Source: Cardinalis cardinalis (lineage: Eukaryota > Chordata > Aves > Passeriformes > Cardinalidae). From it: 64,000 bases of DNA. The notes under the pieces are model-generated. The model made no database searches and was not told the DNA's origin. It saw only the letters and a program-made list of their open reading frames with translations. The stretch spans positions 1-64,000 of the forward strand of contig JACDOX010000302.1 of NCBI GenBank assembly GCA_014549065.1, written 5' to 3'. Positions 26,601 through 38,400 of this stretch are shown here, in pieces. The stretch's first letter is position 1. Each line of letters begins with the position of its first letter. The translations under genes were made by a program, and so were the position numbers.

Positions 26601-26850
26601 ATTGATACCAAATGTCCCCCCTTGGAGACATCTCAGCTGGCAAAATACAGTATTCAATGTGCTCGTCTGCAGGTTGGAGCTGAATTCATTTGGTATCTTT
26701 AAATTTTCTTATGAAGTGTTGCTCTTATTATCTGCATCACAACCTCCAACAACTGCTTTATGAATTCATCTGCAGTTGAGTTTATCCTTCAGAGCATCAC
26801 ACTTTATCTCAGGTCTTCATTTATATTCATCAGTGGGGACGGAAGTAAAA
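23650..26850. other. Intergenic region between GGNBP2 and PIGW
   Basis: No coding exon, RNA gene or conserved motif was recognised between the GGNBP2 island and the PIGW 3' end. The only identifiable item is a CR1 copy near 25.2-25.5 kb. A minus-strand ATTAAA at 26862-26857 could be the PIGW poly(A) signal, about 570 bases past its stop codon, but no canonical AATAAA was found closer. Confidence 0.6.
25230..25510 (-). mobile_element. CR1 LINE fragment (~280 bp)
   Basis: The plus strand starts 'cacagaatcccagaaccatt', continues 'aggttggaaaagacctctga', then has a 'cattccctggacaccttcca' stretch and 'cctggtgcagcctgaggcca', all typical of the reverse complement of an avian CR1 3' region. It is the longest CR1 copy recognised here and has one N. 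Confidence 0.85.
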
Positions 26851-27434
26851 TTTAGCTTTAATTCAAAGGCTAATTTAGGTTTCAGTATATGATTAACATT
26901 CCACAATTACTACCTTCAAAGTCAAGCATATGCATAAGTCTCTGCAGGACTGGGGCCAAAACATTTTCAAGTATCCACTTATTCAATACATTTTATATAA
27001 AGAATTAGTCTTATCTATTATTTATGCAAGGGCCTTAACTAGNTAAATCTTGACATAGCTAGGCCTCTCTCTCCATATAATTACTCATCTTACTTTTCAT
27101 CTGGTCTCTGCTCTACCTNGTTATCTAATTTCTTGGGTATGAGCACAGTTCACTAACTGTAAATACAATTTACTCTCAGAANCAGCAGGAATATTCAGCA
27201 ATCTCCACACCTAAGTTTTCAGGATAATGTGCAACAACTCCCAACAGGTAAGATCATCAACTGTATAATTTGGTAAAATGAACCATTAAAGAGCAATCAA
27301 CACTAAATAATAAAAAGCTCTGCTAAATTATAAATTATTGCAAAACGTCCAGGAAAAATACTATTTTTTCCATTAAATATCATCATCCAACTANAGCAAA
27401 CAAAGTCCAGCTAGTCCACTCAGCCAAAGTGGAA

Positions 27435-28955
27435 TCACCAAAACTTTAATACTATATTTCTGGCATGCAATATATACATAATTAAACAGTTTAAAAACAT
27501 GTACAAGTGCAGTATGCATAATGTAGAGGCAGCCTTGCTGTGGATTGTGTCTATCAGGATGTTCACAGCACCAGTCATAACATTCGCTAGCAAGAAAAAC
27601 AGTAATTGATTTTTGTTAATAGCACTAATCAGGCACGGCTGTGACAGCTTGTCCTGCCTTCCCACCGGCACGGCCTCCATTCCTTGCTTTTTCCTGGAGT
27701 CAGGGGGCTGCACAACCTTCCAGCAGCAGGGCACGCTGGAGCCCTTGACCAGCAGCTTTGTGAACACCAGGCTGAGGTCAGCGAGCACGAAGAAGCCCAG
27801 CAGCAGCAGGCACTGGGCGAGCACCCAGGTGCAGAAGGGCAGGTTGGCCATGCGGCGGGACACGGGCTCCGNGCACGCCTGGCACGGCTGCAGCAGCACC
27901 CACAGCAGCAGCACGGCCAGGGCCAGCCCCCCGAGGGCTTCCAGCCAGCCCCTGACCGAGCTGCGGCGCTGCAGCAGCCACAGCCCCGCCTGCACGCTCG
28001 CCAGGTAGATGGCCAGGTAGCCANAGAGGGAGAAGAGCCCTTCCCGGTTGGCATCGAGGAAGCCGAGCCGGGAGCCCCGGCCGTCGCTCCCGTGCAGGAT
28101 GAACATCTTCAGAGAGGTCGTGCTGAGGAGCAGCTGGTAGAGCACAGCCACAGCCAGAGCCACAAGCCAAGCCTTGTGCTTGGGGAATATGGCTAAAAGC
28201 AGAGAGGCTGCAAGTCTCACCAGTGCCAAGGTGAAGAAGAAGTTCCAGTGCACGCCGTACTCCGAGGTGTGCTCGTGGTACTCGATGGATTTAACGCTCA
28301 GCAGCCGCCCGACGCCGAGGGCAATCAGCGGCCACACGGAGAACACCTGCCTGGCCAGACTGGAGAACCTGGGCTGAGTCCTGGGAGGCTTCTGCCGAAC
28401 CTCAGGGCAAACGAGAGCATTTCCAAAGATGAAGGCTCCCACCCCCAAGTCCATGGCTCCGGTGCCGTAGGTCTCGGCCTTGGCGTATCGCCGGGGGTAC
28501 TGCGGGAAATCCACGGCCAAAATGCTGATGGACGTCAGCACGTTGACNTAAACACGGAACACAGTTATTGCTGGAATGCGCTCGGGGTCCAAGCATGCCT
28601 TCTGGAATTCTTTTACAATTTGCCCAAAGGGCACTCTGGCCTCCCGTTTTGTCTGGCTGTATATTTTGGAAAATATTCCGGCACAGAAGGCAGCAAGGAT
28701 AACTGGTATGAAAAAGATGACTGGGGACAAGACAGTGCAGGAGAACACGAGAGGAGACACCAGCACCAGGAAGTCCAGCAGNAGGCTGTACTTCCTTGAG
28801 CTTAGAGGTTTTCCGTGGTGCAGGTAGTACAGGATCAGGAGGAGCCCTCTGCAGAGCAGGCACAGCGGAGGAAGGGACAAGCCTGCGGAAATTTCCAGCA
28901 AANTCGTTCCGTTCAGGTTGCTGATAAAGGCTTCTTTCAGCTGTTTTTGGNACAT
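27435..28955 (-). CDS. PIGW: PIGW, GPI-anchor inositol acyltransferase (complete single-exon CDS)
   Basis: The 506-residue frame closely matches the length and sequence I recall for human PIGW (504 aa). It starts with KQLKEAFISNLNGT near the N-terminus and ends NCLIMYILH...LKFW. Family hallmarks are visible: GTGAMDLGVGAFIFG (about 164-178), EYGVHWNFF (232-240) and DANREG (301-306), within a very hydrophobic multi-pass protein. Family knowledge: PIGW/GWT1 transfers palmitate from acyl-CoA to inositol of GlcN-PI on the ER luminal side, an early step of GPI-anchor synthesis. The coding region is one exon, as in mammals. On the minus strand an acceptor (TTTTCAG) lies just before the ATG, so the 5' UTR is spliced from a first exon near 29.45 kb. 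Codons 2, 18, 58 and 136 among others contain N. A GC-rich central part (27.8-28.1 kb) generates long false frames on other strands. Confidence 0.96.
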   Translation of the reverse strand: MXQKQLKEAFISNLNGTXLLEISAGLSLPPLCLLCRGLLLILYYLHHGKPLSSRKYSXLLDFLVLVSPLVFSCTVLSPVIFFIPVILAAFCAGIFSKIYSQTKREARVPFGQIVKEFQKACLDPERIPAITVFRVXVNVLTSISILAVDFPQYPRRYAKAETYGTGAMDLGVGAFIFGNALVCPEVRQKPPRTQPRFSSLARQVFSVWPLIALGVGRLLSVKSIEYHEHTSEYGVHWNFFFTLALVRLAASLLLAIFPKHKAWLVALAVAVLYQLLLSTTSLKMFILHGSDGRGSRLGFLDANREGLFSLXGYLAIYLASVQAGLWLLQRRSSVRGWLEALGGLALAVLLLWVLLQPCQACXEPVSRRMANLPFCTWVLAQCLLLLGFFVLADLSLVFTKLLVKGSSVPCCWKVVQPPDSRKKQGMEAVPVGRQDKLSQPCLISAINKNQLLFFLLANVMTGAVNILIDTIHSKAASTLCILHLYMFLNCLIMYILHARNIVLKFW

Positions 28956-29439
28956 TCTTCTTCCCTCCTCTGAAAACAGAAAACGTGAACTTGAGGTAGC
29001 TTTGTAAAATAGGTCTCCGAACTCCTTAAAAATGAATCAGTTCATTAAAACAACATTGATTGCAGAAGTTACTGAGTTGCTTTTCAATTGAAAGAACACA
29101 GAGCAGCCCTGGAGCTGGCCTGGGAAGCCACGGACAGACACAGGCTTGAGGAAGCTCCAGCATTTTTCATCCTGCTGCGTTCCAACAAGATGCTTCGTAC
29201 ATTTCTGAGGGAGATCTCTAAACATCAACCACTCCACTGAACATTCGCACGGTGAATAATCTTACTGCTCTGTAGAACACACTTTGCCATATCCTCTATG
29301 GCGCACAGATATGTAAAAACGTGATCCTACACAACTTTGTGCTGCCTGGTGAGCACAACCAGCAGCTGCAGCCCCCAGGTGCCTTTTTAAAGCAGGAGAA
29401 CCCTGCGGGGTNGAAAAAGCGTGAATTAACCAGGGGTTC

Positions 29440-29730
29440 TGCTTACCGGGAGCGGGGCACGGATGGCGCTGAGGGGCCGGAGCCGGCGGGGCCCGCGGCC
29501 GCTCCGGGCCGGGCCGGGGCCGTGAGGGCGGGACAGGCGGCCGCGGCTGAAGCGGGGCCCGGTGAAGCGGGGCCGGGGTGGAGCCGGGCTCAGTAAAGCC
29601 GGGCCGCGTTCCCCGCCCGCACTTTCGCCGCTTCCGCAGCGCCCGAGCCCCTCCCCGGTTCCGCCTCCCCGGCCCGCCCGCTCCGCTCCCGCTCCCGCTC
29701 CCGGCCCCGCTGCCGCCCTCGGTAAGTCCC
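29440..29730. promoter_or_regulatory. Bidirectional CpG promoter between PIGW (minus) and MYO19 (plus) with both noncoding first-exon donors
   Basis: On the minus strand CCCG followed by GTAAGCAG places a donor after 29447, ending a noncoding PIGW first exon. On the plus strand CTCG followed by GTAAGTCC places a donor after 29721, ending a noncoding MYO19 first exon. The two donors face outward and are only about 275 bases apart, and the sequence between is very GC/CpG rich with no TATA box. This is the arrangement of a shared divergent housekeeping promoter. Transcription start sites are not visible directly. Confidence 0.7.
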
Positions 29731-30029
29731 GAGCCGGCCGTGCCCTCCCGTCCTGCCCGGTACCGCCTCAGCCGCGGCCCTGAGGGGACACCGCGCCCGC
29801 CACGCTGGGGTCCCGCCCGCCCGGGAGCTGCCACGGCCCGGCCGGGTCCCCGCGTGTCCCCGGCGTGTCCTCTGTGTCACCCGCGTGTCCTCCGTGTCCC
29901 CCGGGATCTGCCGGCACAAAAGGCTCTGCAGGGATGGGTCTGACAGGGCTTTGGNGATGCGGTCGCGCCCCGGACTCCGAACTGACTCCAAGTGGTGTTT
30001 TCANGCCGGGTTAGGAAGGAAATTAGGGA

Positions 30030-30175
30030 TGGAATAACAATGGAAGAGGAACTGAATAGGAATGGAATAGAGTGGAATTAGAATAGAATTAAAACAGAGT
30101 ATAATAGAACAAAATTAGAATAGAATTGGAATGGAATAGAATAGAATTAGAATAGAAAAGGAATGGAAGTAATGG
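30030..30175 (+). repeat. GGAATAGA-type low-complexity repeat
   Basis: Imperfect reiterations of GAATAGA, GGAATAGAAT and TAGAATTA fill about 145 bases of MYO19 intron 1. It looks like a degenerate purine-rich microsatellite. Confidence 0.8.
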
Positions 30176-30725
30176 CAGGCTCAGCTGCAGGAAGGACGGA
30201 ATTCTTCCTGGCGGTGTGACTGGAACCTCAGCGTTTATCACAGAAATTCAAAGGGCCTGACTCACCTTGGGTTGGCTCCCAGAGATTTTCAGAGGAAACA
30301 GGAAGGGAACAACACAAACCTCTCCCGAGTCACTCNCCTTCCCAAAGCTCTGGCTTCTCTGGCACTGTCAGACCCTCAGATGGGCCCTGTTTCTCCCAAC
30401 AGGAGGAATTCAACAAGTAGTTGCAGTTTATTGCCAATAGAACTTGATTTATTAAANAAAAGCAAAGCATTTTAGTCCTGGTGGAAGGGAAGATACACAA
30501 TTCCCTCNAAAAAAAAGCTTTATTTGCAGAGCAGCAGCACTTGGCCATCNCTGGGTAGGATTTCCAGCTCCAGTGTTACTTGGGCCCCCTGGGATCAGTA
30601 ATTCTGTCTGAAATCTTTGGGATTTGCTTGTGGAACCCACCGGAAAATGACATGCCCAGAGTTATTTTTATCTAAATTCCTTTTTTTTTTTTTCCTTTCT
30701 TTAAGCATTCTCCAGTGTGATTTGA

Positions 30726-32422
30726 ATGAAGTACCCTAAAGTAAAGGCCCTCTCCAGTGTTCCTGTCCACAGGCCTGGACAAGATGCCAAAGCAGGTAAA
30801 AAGAAAAGCAGGAATTGTGTGTGCTAATTAAATGTAACTGCCAGGAGAGAATTCTTGGCTTATTTCCACACAGTCAAGATTAGGTAACTACTAATGAATA
30901 TTCACCCGTGCTTCATGAATTGACTGGCCCTNTTTACTGTGGGTTTGAGCTGAATTAGAGACACCAGGCAGTGATTTTTGTGGTGCCNTGGGCTCTAACA
31001 GGGCAGCTGTTCCTGCAGGCAGCAAGCACATCCTAAGGGTGTTTGTTCAGGAAGGTGAATGGACACGAGAGTTGGGATTTATCGTCAAATATTCTTTTAT
31101 TTTTGGCTGAGCAGAGCAGCAGAACCAAGCCCTTCCCCAGGCCTTGCAGTCTCACAGTGGGTTTAACTTGCCTGGTGTGACACAGGGGCACGGAAGGAAA
31201 AGGGGAATGGGCAGAAACTCTTCAGCCCATGCAGTGTTTCCTAATTGTGGTGTCTGTTCTCTGTTCTCTGACAGCAGCAAGCTGCTTAATGCTCATTCAG
31301 AGGAGAAGAACAGAAATCACTTGGATGGGAGGGCTTTACTGTGTTGCTAAGCTTTTTTTTTCCCTTTACTGTGTAAAATTCTATATCACTGGAAATGAAG
31401 TATTTATTCTNTCTGCAAAAGATAAAAATGCTCCTAAATCAGTAGCTTTTTTTTTTGGTTTTTTTTAGGAACATGCTAAGTGGGGTTTGCAGTGTATTTC
31501 CCCTACATTAATGAGCTCAGCTCACATAGTGGGCATGCTGCTAAATTTAGCATTTTCTGTATAAACAAGGTGATGCTGCCCATGGGTTAGCTTGTGGTAC
31601 AGGTGAGCAGGGATAGTTTGGAGACCTTTCTGTCAAGGAGAAGGAGATAACAAGAGGAGTGTACAGAATGTAGAAATCAGGACTGGCATCTTTTCCACTC
31701 TTCATTTTCTCTTCTGGCCTCTCCTTTCCCCAGCAATGGCAAACAGGTCCTGGAATCTCTCTTCTGGCTGGTTTTCCATTACATACAACAAGTGTGCCCT
31801 TCCAAATAATGTTTTCAAGGACATGGGAGCCCAGAGGCTGGGATTTGAATATTTCAAGTGATTCAAAGGGGACAGAACTTCAGCTAAGGCAGGGCAGCTC
31901 CTCTCCCAGCACCATTCCTGCGCCCTGGCTGTGATGTGTGCACTCTGCAGGTTTCACCCTGAAAATGGGAGCCTCTGCTAGGAAAGCTGCATTTGTTTTA
32001 GCCTGCAGGGGCTTCCAGCTGTACCTGCAGCCAGCCCTTCCTACCTCCCTGAGCCCAGGGCACTGCTTGGATTGAGTGCATGACATGCAGAGGCTTAGAA
32101 ATGAGCCAGTTGCAAGAGCATGGGGTGTGTGTGTGTGTGTGTGTGTGTGTGCAGAGCTGCAGTGTGAGCCCAAGGCCACGTTCTCTGAGTGCCTCTGCTC
32201 ACAGCCAGAACCCTTTTCTAACATCTGAGCAGCTGGGAGGAGGAGTAGCTCTCACATCCTGGGGTCTGGCTCCTGCTGAGGCTGAAATTCAGTGACATGG
32301 AAGCAGCAGAAGAGCTGGAGCAGGGAATGAGGTGAAAGTCCAGCTCTTCACCTTTCTCTGGTGCTGATCTAACATCCCCTCCAGGAAAATGGCCAAAGGG
32401 AAGATTCTCTCATCCAGAATGA
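30726..32422 (+). CDS. Candidate upstream ORF overlapping the MYO19 start codon (35 aa, spliced)
   Basis: The exon that carries the MYO19 start has a likely acceptor at 30714-30715 (or 30704-30705) after a long T/C tract. An earlier ATG at 30726 lies inside that exon, 58 bases before the MYO19 ATG and in a different frame. It reads MKYPKVKALSSV..., stays open through the exon end at 30795, splices to 32385, and stops at TGA 32420-32422. It therefore overlaps the true start. Its context is weak (T at -3, A at +4), so leaky scanning could reach the main ATG. No homology is known to me; a regulatory role is inference. Confidence 0.4.
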
Positions 32423-35400
32423 CCTCAGTGAATCATTTGAAGAAGAAGTCAGAGCCTTCCTCGGTGATGAAGAGAAACTGCATCTTTTTGATGACCTCAC
32501 CAAGGTGAACCCGGTGACAACCAGGACAGGTGAGCAGCCAGGGAGTGTCTGCTGAGGGATCCCTTCCCTGCTGGCCCCTGACAGCTCCTGCTCTCACTGC
32601 ATTCACACCATCAGCACAGGAGTTGTGTATATTACACCCACAGTTATGTACATTACACCTGCAGTTGTGTATATTACACCCACAGCACTCTCTTGGTCCT
32701 CTCATTCTCTGTTAAACCTGACAGGTAACACACCTGAAACTCTTGTTACCAACAGGCACAGCAAGGGTCAAACACACTTTGCAAAAGATGCTGACAGAAG
32801 CTGTTNCTTTTCAGTTCTGAAATGTCTTCAAGCAAGATACAGAGCCAACCTGTTCTACACAAATGCTGGCTGCAGCCTGGTGGCTTTAAATCCTTTCCAG
32901 CCTTTCTCCTGCCTCTACTCACCTGAGCTCATGAGGGAGTACCACGTTGCACTTTGTCCTCAGGTAACCTTGTGTTTGAGATCACTGTCCTTCTGCAGAG
33001 CCCAGGTGTCAAACTGCTCCAAATTTATCTGAGAAAATACTCCCACAGGATAAACCCCATTTCTTGTGAAATATTAGTTCTGTTATAAGAGTAGTGCTGT
33101 TTTCAGGTGAATGTGAGATGACCCTTGCTATCCATTGCTGTTGAACTCTGTGNTTACTGTACTCTTAAAGATGAATATTCTCTTTCACTGCCAGGATTTA
33201 AAACCTCACATCTTTGCAGTGGCTGAGCAAACCTACAGGAATGTCCAAAAGCAGATGGACCCTGTGAACCAGTCCATCATTGTGAGTGGAGAAAGTGGTG
33301 CTGGGAAGGTAAGGAAATGTTTTTCTGTGACATTGCTCTCAAGTTTTGAGCTCTGCCAGTGATTTGTAGCACAGAGTAGTGCAGTGAATGAGCAAAGATG
33401 AATTAAAGCCCCTCTGACACAGCACGTAGCCAATCTGCCCAGCACGACTCTCTTGAAATGTGTGTGAAGCATTAAGTGATTGCTGCAGTTAAACACACTC
33501 TGCTTAATATAGCAGCTCTTCAGGTGACATCTGTCATTTCTGGAGGGCTGGCTTTGAATCATTCAGCAGGAATTGCACCTGAGTTCATGCCTCAGCCTGG
33601 TCTGTCAGGGAGCTCAGCAAACCCTCTGTACAGACTTAGAGCAGTGGGTGCAGCTCCTGCCCTGGCCCTCCTGTGATGGTCCATCCCTGCTAGGACAATG
33701 CAGAGGGTGTTTTAGAGCCCAAGAACAGAATGCTTTGCTGAATGTTAATGACTCAAAATCCATTCACATTCACTGCATCCCAAGGCAGTAGCTGTTCATT
33801 CTGGCTGAGCCTCCAGATGGTGACACCTCCATGGAGCACTCCCACTGCAGCAGCTCTGAAATGTGTGTCTGTGGCACAGAGTTCCCACTGAACCAGAGCT
33901 GCAAACTTGACACAGTTCCTCTCTTTAGCCTGCACCCTGTGTTTCCAGAAGGCAGCACTGCTCCACTGCCATAACTGGTAAGGTGTTAAAGAGCTACTGT
34001 CACATCTCTCCCTTGCAGACNTGGACCTCTCGCTGCCTCATGAAGTTCTATGCCTCTGTTGCTGCCTCAGTTATCTCCCCAAAAGGCAACNAAACTGTGG
34101 AGAGGATAGAGAAGAGAGTGCTGGATTCCAACCCTGTCATGGAAGCATTTGGTAAATGTGGCTTTTTTAACAACAAACTAAAGTAATGGCCACTGTGNGA
34201 ATTTCCTTTGTTCCCACACGAGTCTAAGCTGTCTCTTGGTCCTCTCCTTACAAACAAACTCCTCAAATAGTGGAGCTGTTNACAGAGCACCCCAAATACC
34301 TGTATGTGCTGCCTGGCAGAGTGGGACCACTCTGACTGTCTGTGTCTGCACTGGCAATTTCACAGGGAACGCCTGCACCCTGCGGAACANCAACAGCAGC
34401 AGGTTTGGGAAATACATCCAGCTCCAGCTAGACAGGTAAGAATCACTGGGTAAAACCTTACCTCTTCTCTTGGTCCTTTAAATCTTTATCGTCTTCTTCC
34501 TTTAAAGCTTATCTCTGAAATCTGCCATAGAATATTGTATGTTTTTAGAGCATATTTTGGTTTGCTGGCAGTTTAAACTGTTATTATTTTCCTTTCTGTT
34601 TTTTTTTTTTCCTGCAAGCTTTCACCCTTAATGTCTCTAAAAGAGTGCAATGGAAAACCAGAGATATAGTTAAGAACTCTGAATAAAATATGAACAAAAC
34701 NGAAGGTGAACTGCAAAGCATTCACAGTCAGTTGGTCTCAGAACAACACAATCCCTCTTGGATTCTGTGAAGAGGTTTTGTTGAAATCTTTGCTCTTTTT
34801 CCCTCTCTAGATTCCATCATCTGACTGGTGCTTCCATCCAGACTTTCCTTCTGGAGAAGACAAGAGTTGCCTATCAGGCCCCCAACGAAAGAAACTTCCA
34901 TATTTTTTATCAGGTTTGCCTACAGTTAATTTTGCTGAGTATTTCTGACACACAGCAGGGATGGAATCACCAGATTTAGCACAGTTGCAACTTTTAATAA
35001 TTACCAGTTTCCCTGTCTCCCAGGCTTCCAAATTAAATCATCCTCCCAGTATGTTATTCTTCACTNTCTGGGAGCTGTAAACACCAAAGGCAAAATTCAA
35101 TTTTTACCTTGTTTTCTGCCTCCAGATCACAAAAGGTGCTACTGCAGAGGAGAGGCTGGAGTGGAACCTTCCAGAAGGGGCTGAGTACCGCTGGCTGCCA
35201 AACTCTGAAAGAAACTTAGATGGTAAAGATTAGCTTCACTGACTAATTAATCAATCCATTAATAATGGCTGGAACTTTAAAGGGAGGCAGGCAGAAATAG
35301 ATCCTGTTCCATCCCCTGCTCAGCCAACAGCAGATGTTTTGCAAAGCCACCTGCATTAATGAGGTTCTTTCTAAGTTTCACTTGGCACTATTAAGTCTTA

Positions 35401-38400
35401 AAGCTTAAAATCAGTCACCTGGCTTAAACCAGCTGTTTCTGGCCTGGCAAATTTGCATCTTTGTGGCTTTGTTTAGAAACTGTCTTGTCTTTGCTTGTGC
35501 TTCACCTGACAGAAAAAACCAGTGGGTTGGTTCTGCAGCNTGTGTGTGGGATTTACCCAAACAGCTTCCCTGCTCTGCACTGACCATTCCAGCTGGCTGG
35601 GATGTGCTGAGATGTTCTGCTTGCCCCTGTTTGTGTGCTTGGCTCGTTCAAGAGCACTGTTTGGCTTTTCAGAGGACTGCTTCGAGGTGACCAGAGGGGC
35701 AATGTTCCACCTGGGCATCGGCCGTGCCACGCAGAGCAATATTTTCAAGGTCAGCCACCCAGCAGGGACAGCAGGAGGCTGCTGAGGGTGTTGGGAATGT
35801 GTTCCCAGGGTGGGATTGCTGCTGGGATAAATCCNTGTCCCTGGGCAGAGCTGCTGCTCCTCACTGGACAGCCCTCAGACCCGCTGCACAGCCAGAGGTT
35901 GGATCTGAGCTAGAAGTGTGCACCTCTGCACTTCAGTCTGCCCTCAGGAACTGCAGAACACACAGAAGTCTGGGGTCTGGTTGCTGCCTTCTGTGCAGGG
36001 ATGTGCAGGAGCTGCCCTGTTCCAGGCTAAAGGAGAGCTCAGGGGAGCCTGCCTTGGAGGGAGCTGTCCTGAAAAACTCCCTGATTGCATTGCAGGTGTT
36101 ATCAGGCCTTCTGCACCTCGGGAATGTTCAATTCTCCAATCCACTGGATGAATCTCAGCCTTGTGAACTGGAAGACAAAACCAAAGGTGAGGCAACAATG
36201 CTCCAGAGCCTTGTTAGTTCAGTGCAGATGCCCAAGGGAAAGGATTAGAGAAAGGAAACATTGGAGAGAATTCTTTCCTTTATTTAGTTAGTTAATTTAG
36301 ATCTACTTATTATTTCATTATTTCTTTAAATTTATTAAATCTACCAAATTTTCACTTGAGTAAGTTTAACTATTATTACTTTTCATTATTAATTACTTTA
36401 AACTACTAATCAGTCTAATTATTAACTTAATTTTGAAAATTAATGAATTTGTTTAAATGGTATTGAATTTACTACATTTTAAATTATTAAATCGGATTTG
36501 TTTAATTTTCAATTAATTTAATTTCTTCATTTAATTCAGAAATAATTCCTTATTAAAGAAAAGAATTTGAACAATAACTCCTGCTGATAGGAGACAATTA
36601 AAGCCATGNGCAACCCAAAATTTAGGTGTGATTTTGTGAACAAACAAAAACCNAATGCTCCCCTGCCCTGAGAGAATATCCTCCCCTGACAGGTCAGGGC
36701 AACTGCAGCATTACCCAGTGATTTCAGGAGGATTATTGGCAGAACTGTGGCTCTTGTCTGTAATCTTACTCTGCCATCACAGGGCTGGCAGAAATCTGAC
36801 CCAGAGGGAGAGCAGGGCTTTCCACAGGAAAGCTTGGACGTTTTCATGATAAAGACCAAAAGGCAGTGACTACAAATCTGTTAAATTGCAGCAGAANCAG
36901 AGGTTGTTCTGCTTGTCTTCAGGAGGCTTGTGGGTCTGGATTTCCTTCAGAGATAAAACTGCCCTGAATAGGGAAGGTTCCTGCTGCAATTTCACATGCT
37001 CTGAACTCAAACTACTTAATATTTAAATAATTTTGAATGCAGCTCAGCTGAGAGAGATCTTANATGCTTTGTCAGCAAATACTCATTCTTCTACACTTCC
37101 TTTCTATCCCCAAATCCTTGCTTTTGTCTGATCATGACTGTTTGATTTGTCTATCTGGATTTTGAGGTCCCTGCTCAAAAAAGGTGAAAAAGTAACAAAG
37201 ATACACCCAGAGGGAAAATCAACTTAGTGTGGCAAACTTCAGCTTGTTCTGGTATTCATCCCAAAGAGAGGAGCCAGAATTCTAGGGGCACTCTGCATCC
37301 AAANTAAGAGTCTGGTTTTGCAAAACTTAATCCTAAGTTTGGGTGGAAAGATCCAAAATCCACATTTAATTTGGAGAGCTGATGGAAGTGGCATTTTCAC
37401 ACACAATCCCTAGACCTTCCTTACCTTCAGAGGTATGAACACAGCAGGTNACCTTGCACTGTTTGTTCTCCTGAACAAGAGTTTGTGAAGACCACGGGGG
37501 AGCTGCTCCAGATTCCCATTGAGGAACTCCTGGAATCTTTAAGGATCAGAACAATCACTGCTGGAAAACAGCAGCAGGTGTTCAAGAAGCCATGCTCCAG
37601 AGCTGAGTGTGAGACCAGGAGGGACTGCCTGGCCAAAGTCATCTATGCCAGGTAAGGGTGGCCTCATCCAGGTGACTTTTGGGAGGGAATGGGGAGGCCA
37701 GAGGGATTCACTTGCTGCTGTTTCGTGGCAGCACATCAGAAATTCCTCTTCCTTCCAAGTGACACTGATGGAAACAGCAGGAAAAGAAACAATTCTGATT
37801 ATTGCAAGCAAGCAGCTTCCAGCTAATCCCACTGTTGCTGTCTGCAGGTTGTTTGAGTGGCTGGTTTTGGTCATAAATGAAAACATCTACACAGACCCCT
37901 CAGTGTGGACCAGCTTCATAGGTATGGATATCCCACCCTGCTNTAACTCAGGGGCCAGCAGCTCTCCAGGCTGCTCCTAAACTAAAGCTCCCTGTCCTCC
38001 CACGTTGCTTCCAGGTTTGTTGGATGTTTATGGGTTTGAAGCCTTCCCTGAAAACAACTTGGAGCAGCTCTGCATTAATTATGCCAATGAGAAACTGCAG
38101 CAGCACTTTGTAGCTCACTACCTGAAGGCACAGCAGGTAATACCCCAAAGTGAAGATCCAGTCTTCAATATCTGATTTAAAACAGCATCTTTTTGTCACT
38201 TTAATTGCATTGCTCTGCCATGGTCAGATGGAACCTTCAGTCAGTAAAGGCACAGAAAGCAGTGGGAGGGAGCAGTGCCTTTGTAAAGAGGGGAGTGTGG
38301 GGCAGTTGCAATGGCCCAGCTTTGTCTCCTGGGGACTGGAAATCCGTTCCCAGCCCCACTGGATCTCTGCTTGCTTCTCCTCACAGAGCTGAACACTTGA

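Noticed and set aside
27629..28863. Several 130-183-codon frames overlapping PIGW in other frames
   Set aside because: They are shadows of the GC-rich PIGW coding exon; only the 506-codon minus frame has family similarity.
30726..30795. Upstream ATG as the true MYO19 start (MKYPKVKAL...)
   Set aside because: Spliced to the next exon it is out of phase with the conserved FLGDEEKLHLFDDLTKVNPV frame and stops after 12 further codons; the ATG at 30784 is in phase.
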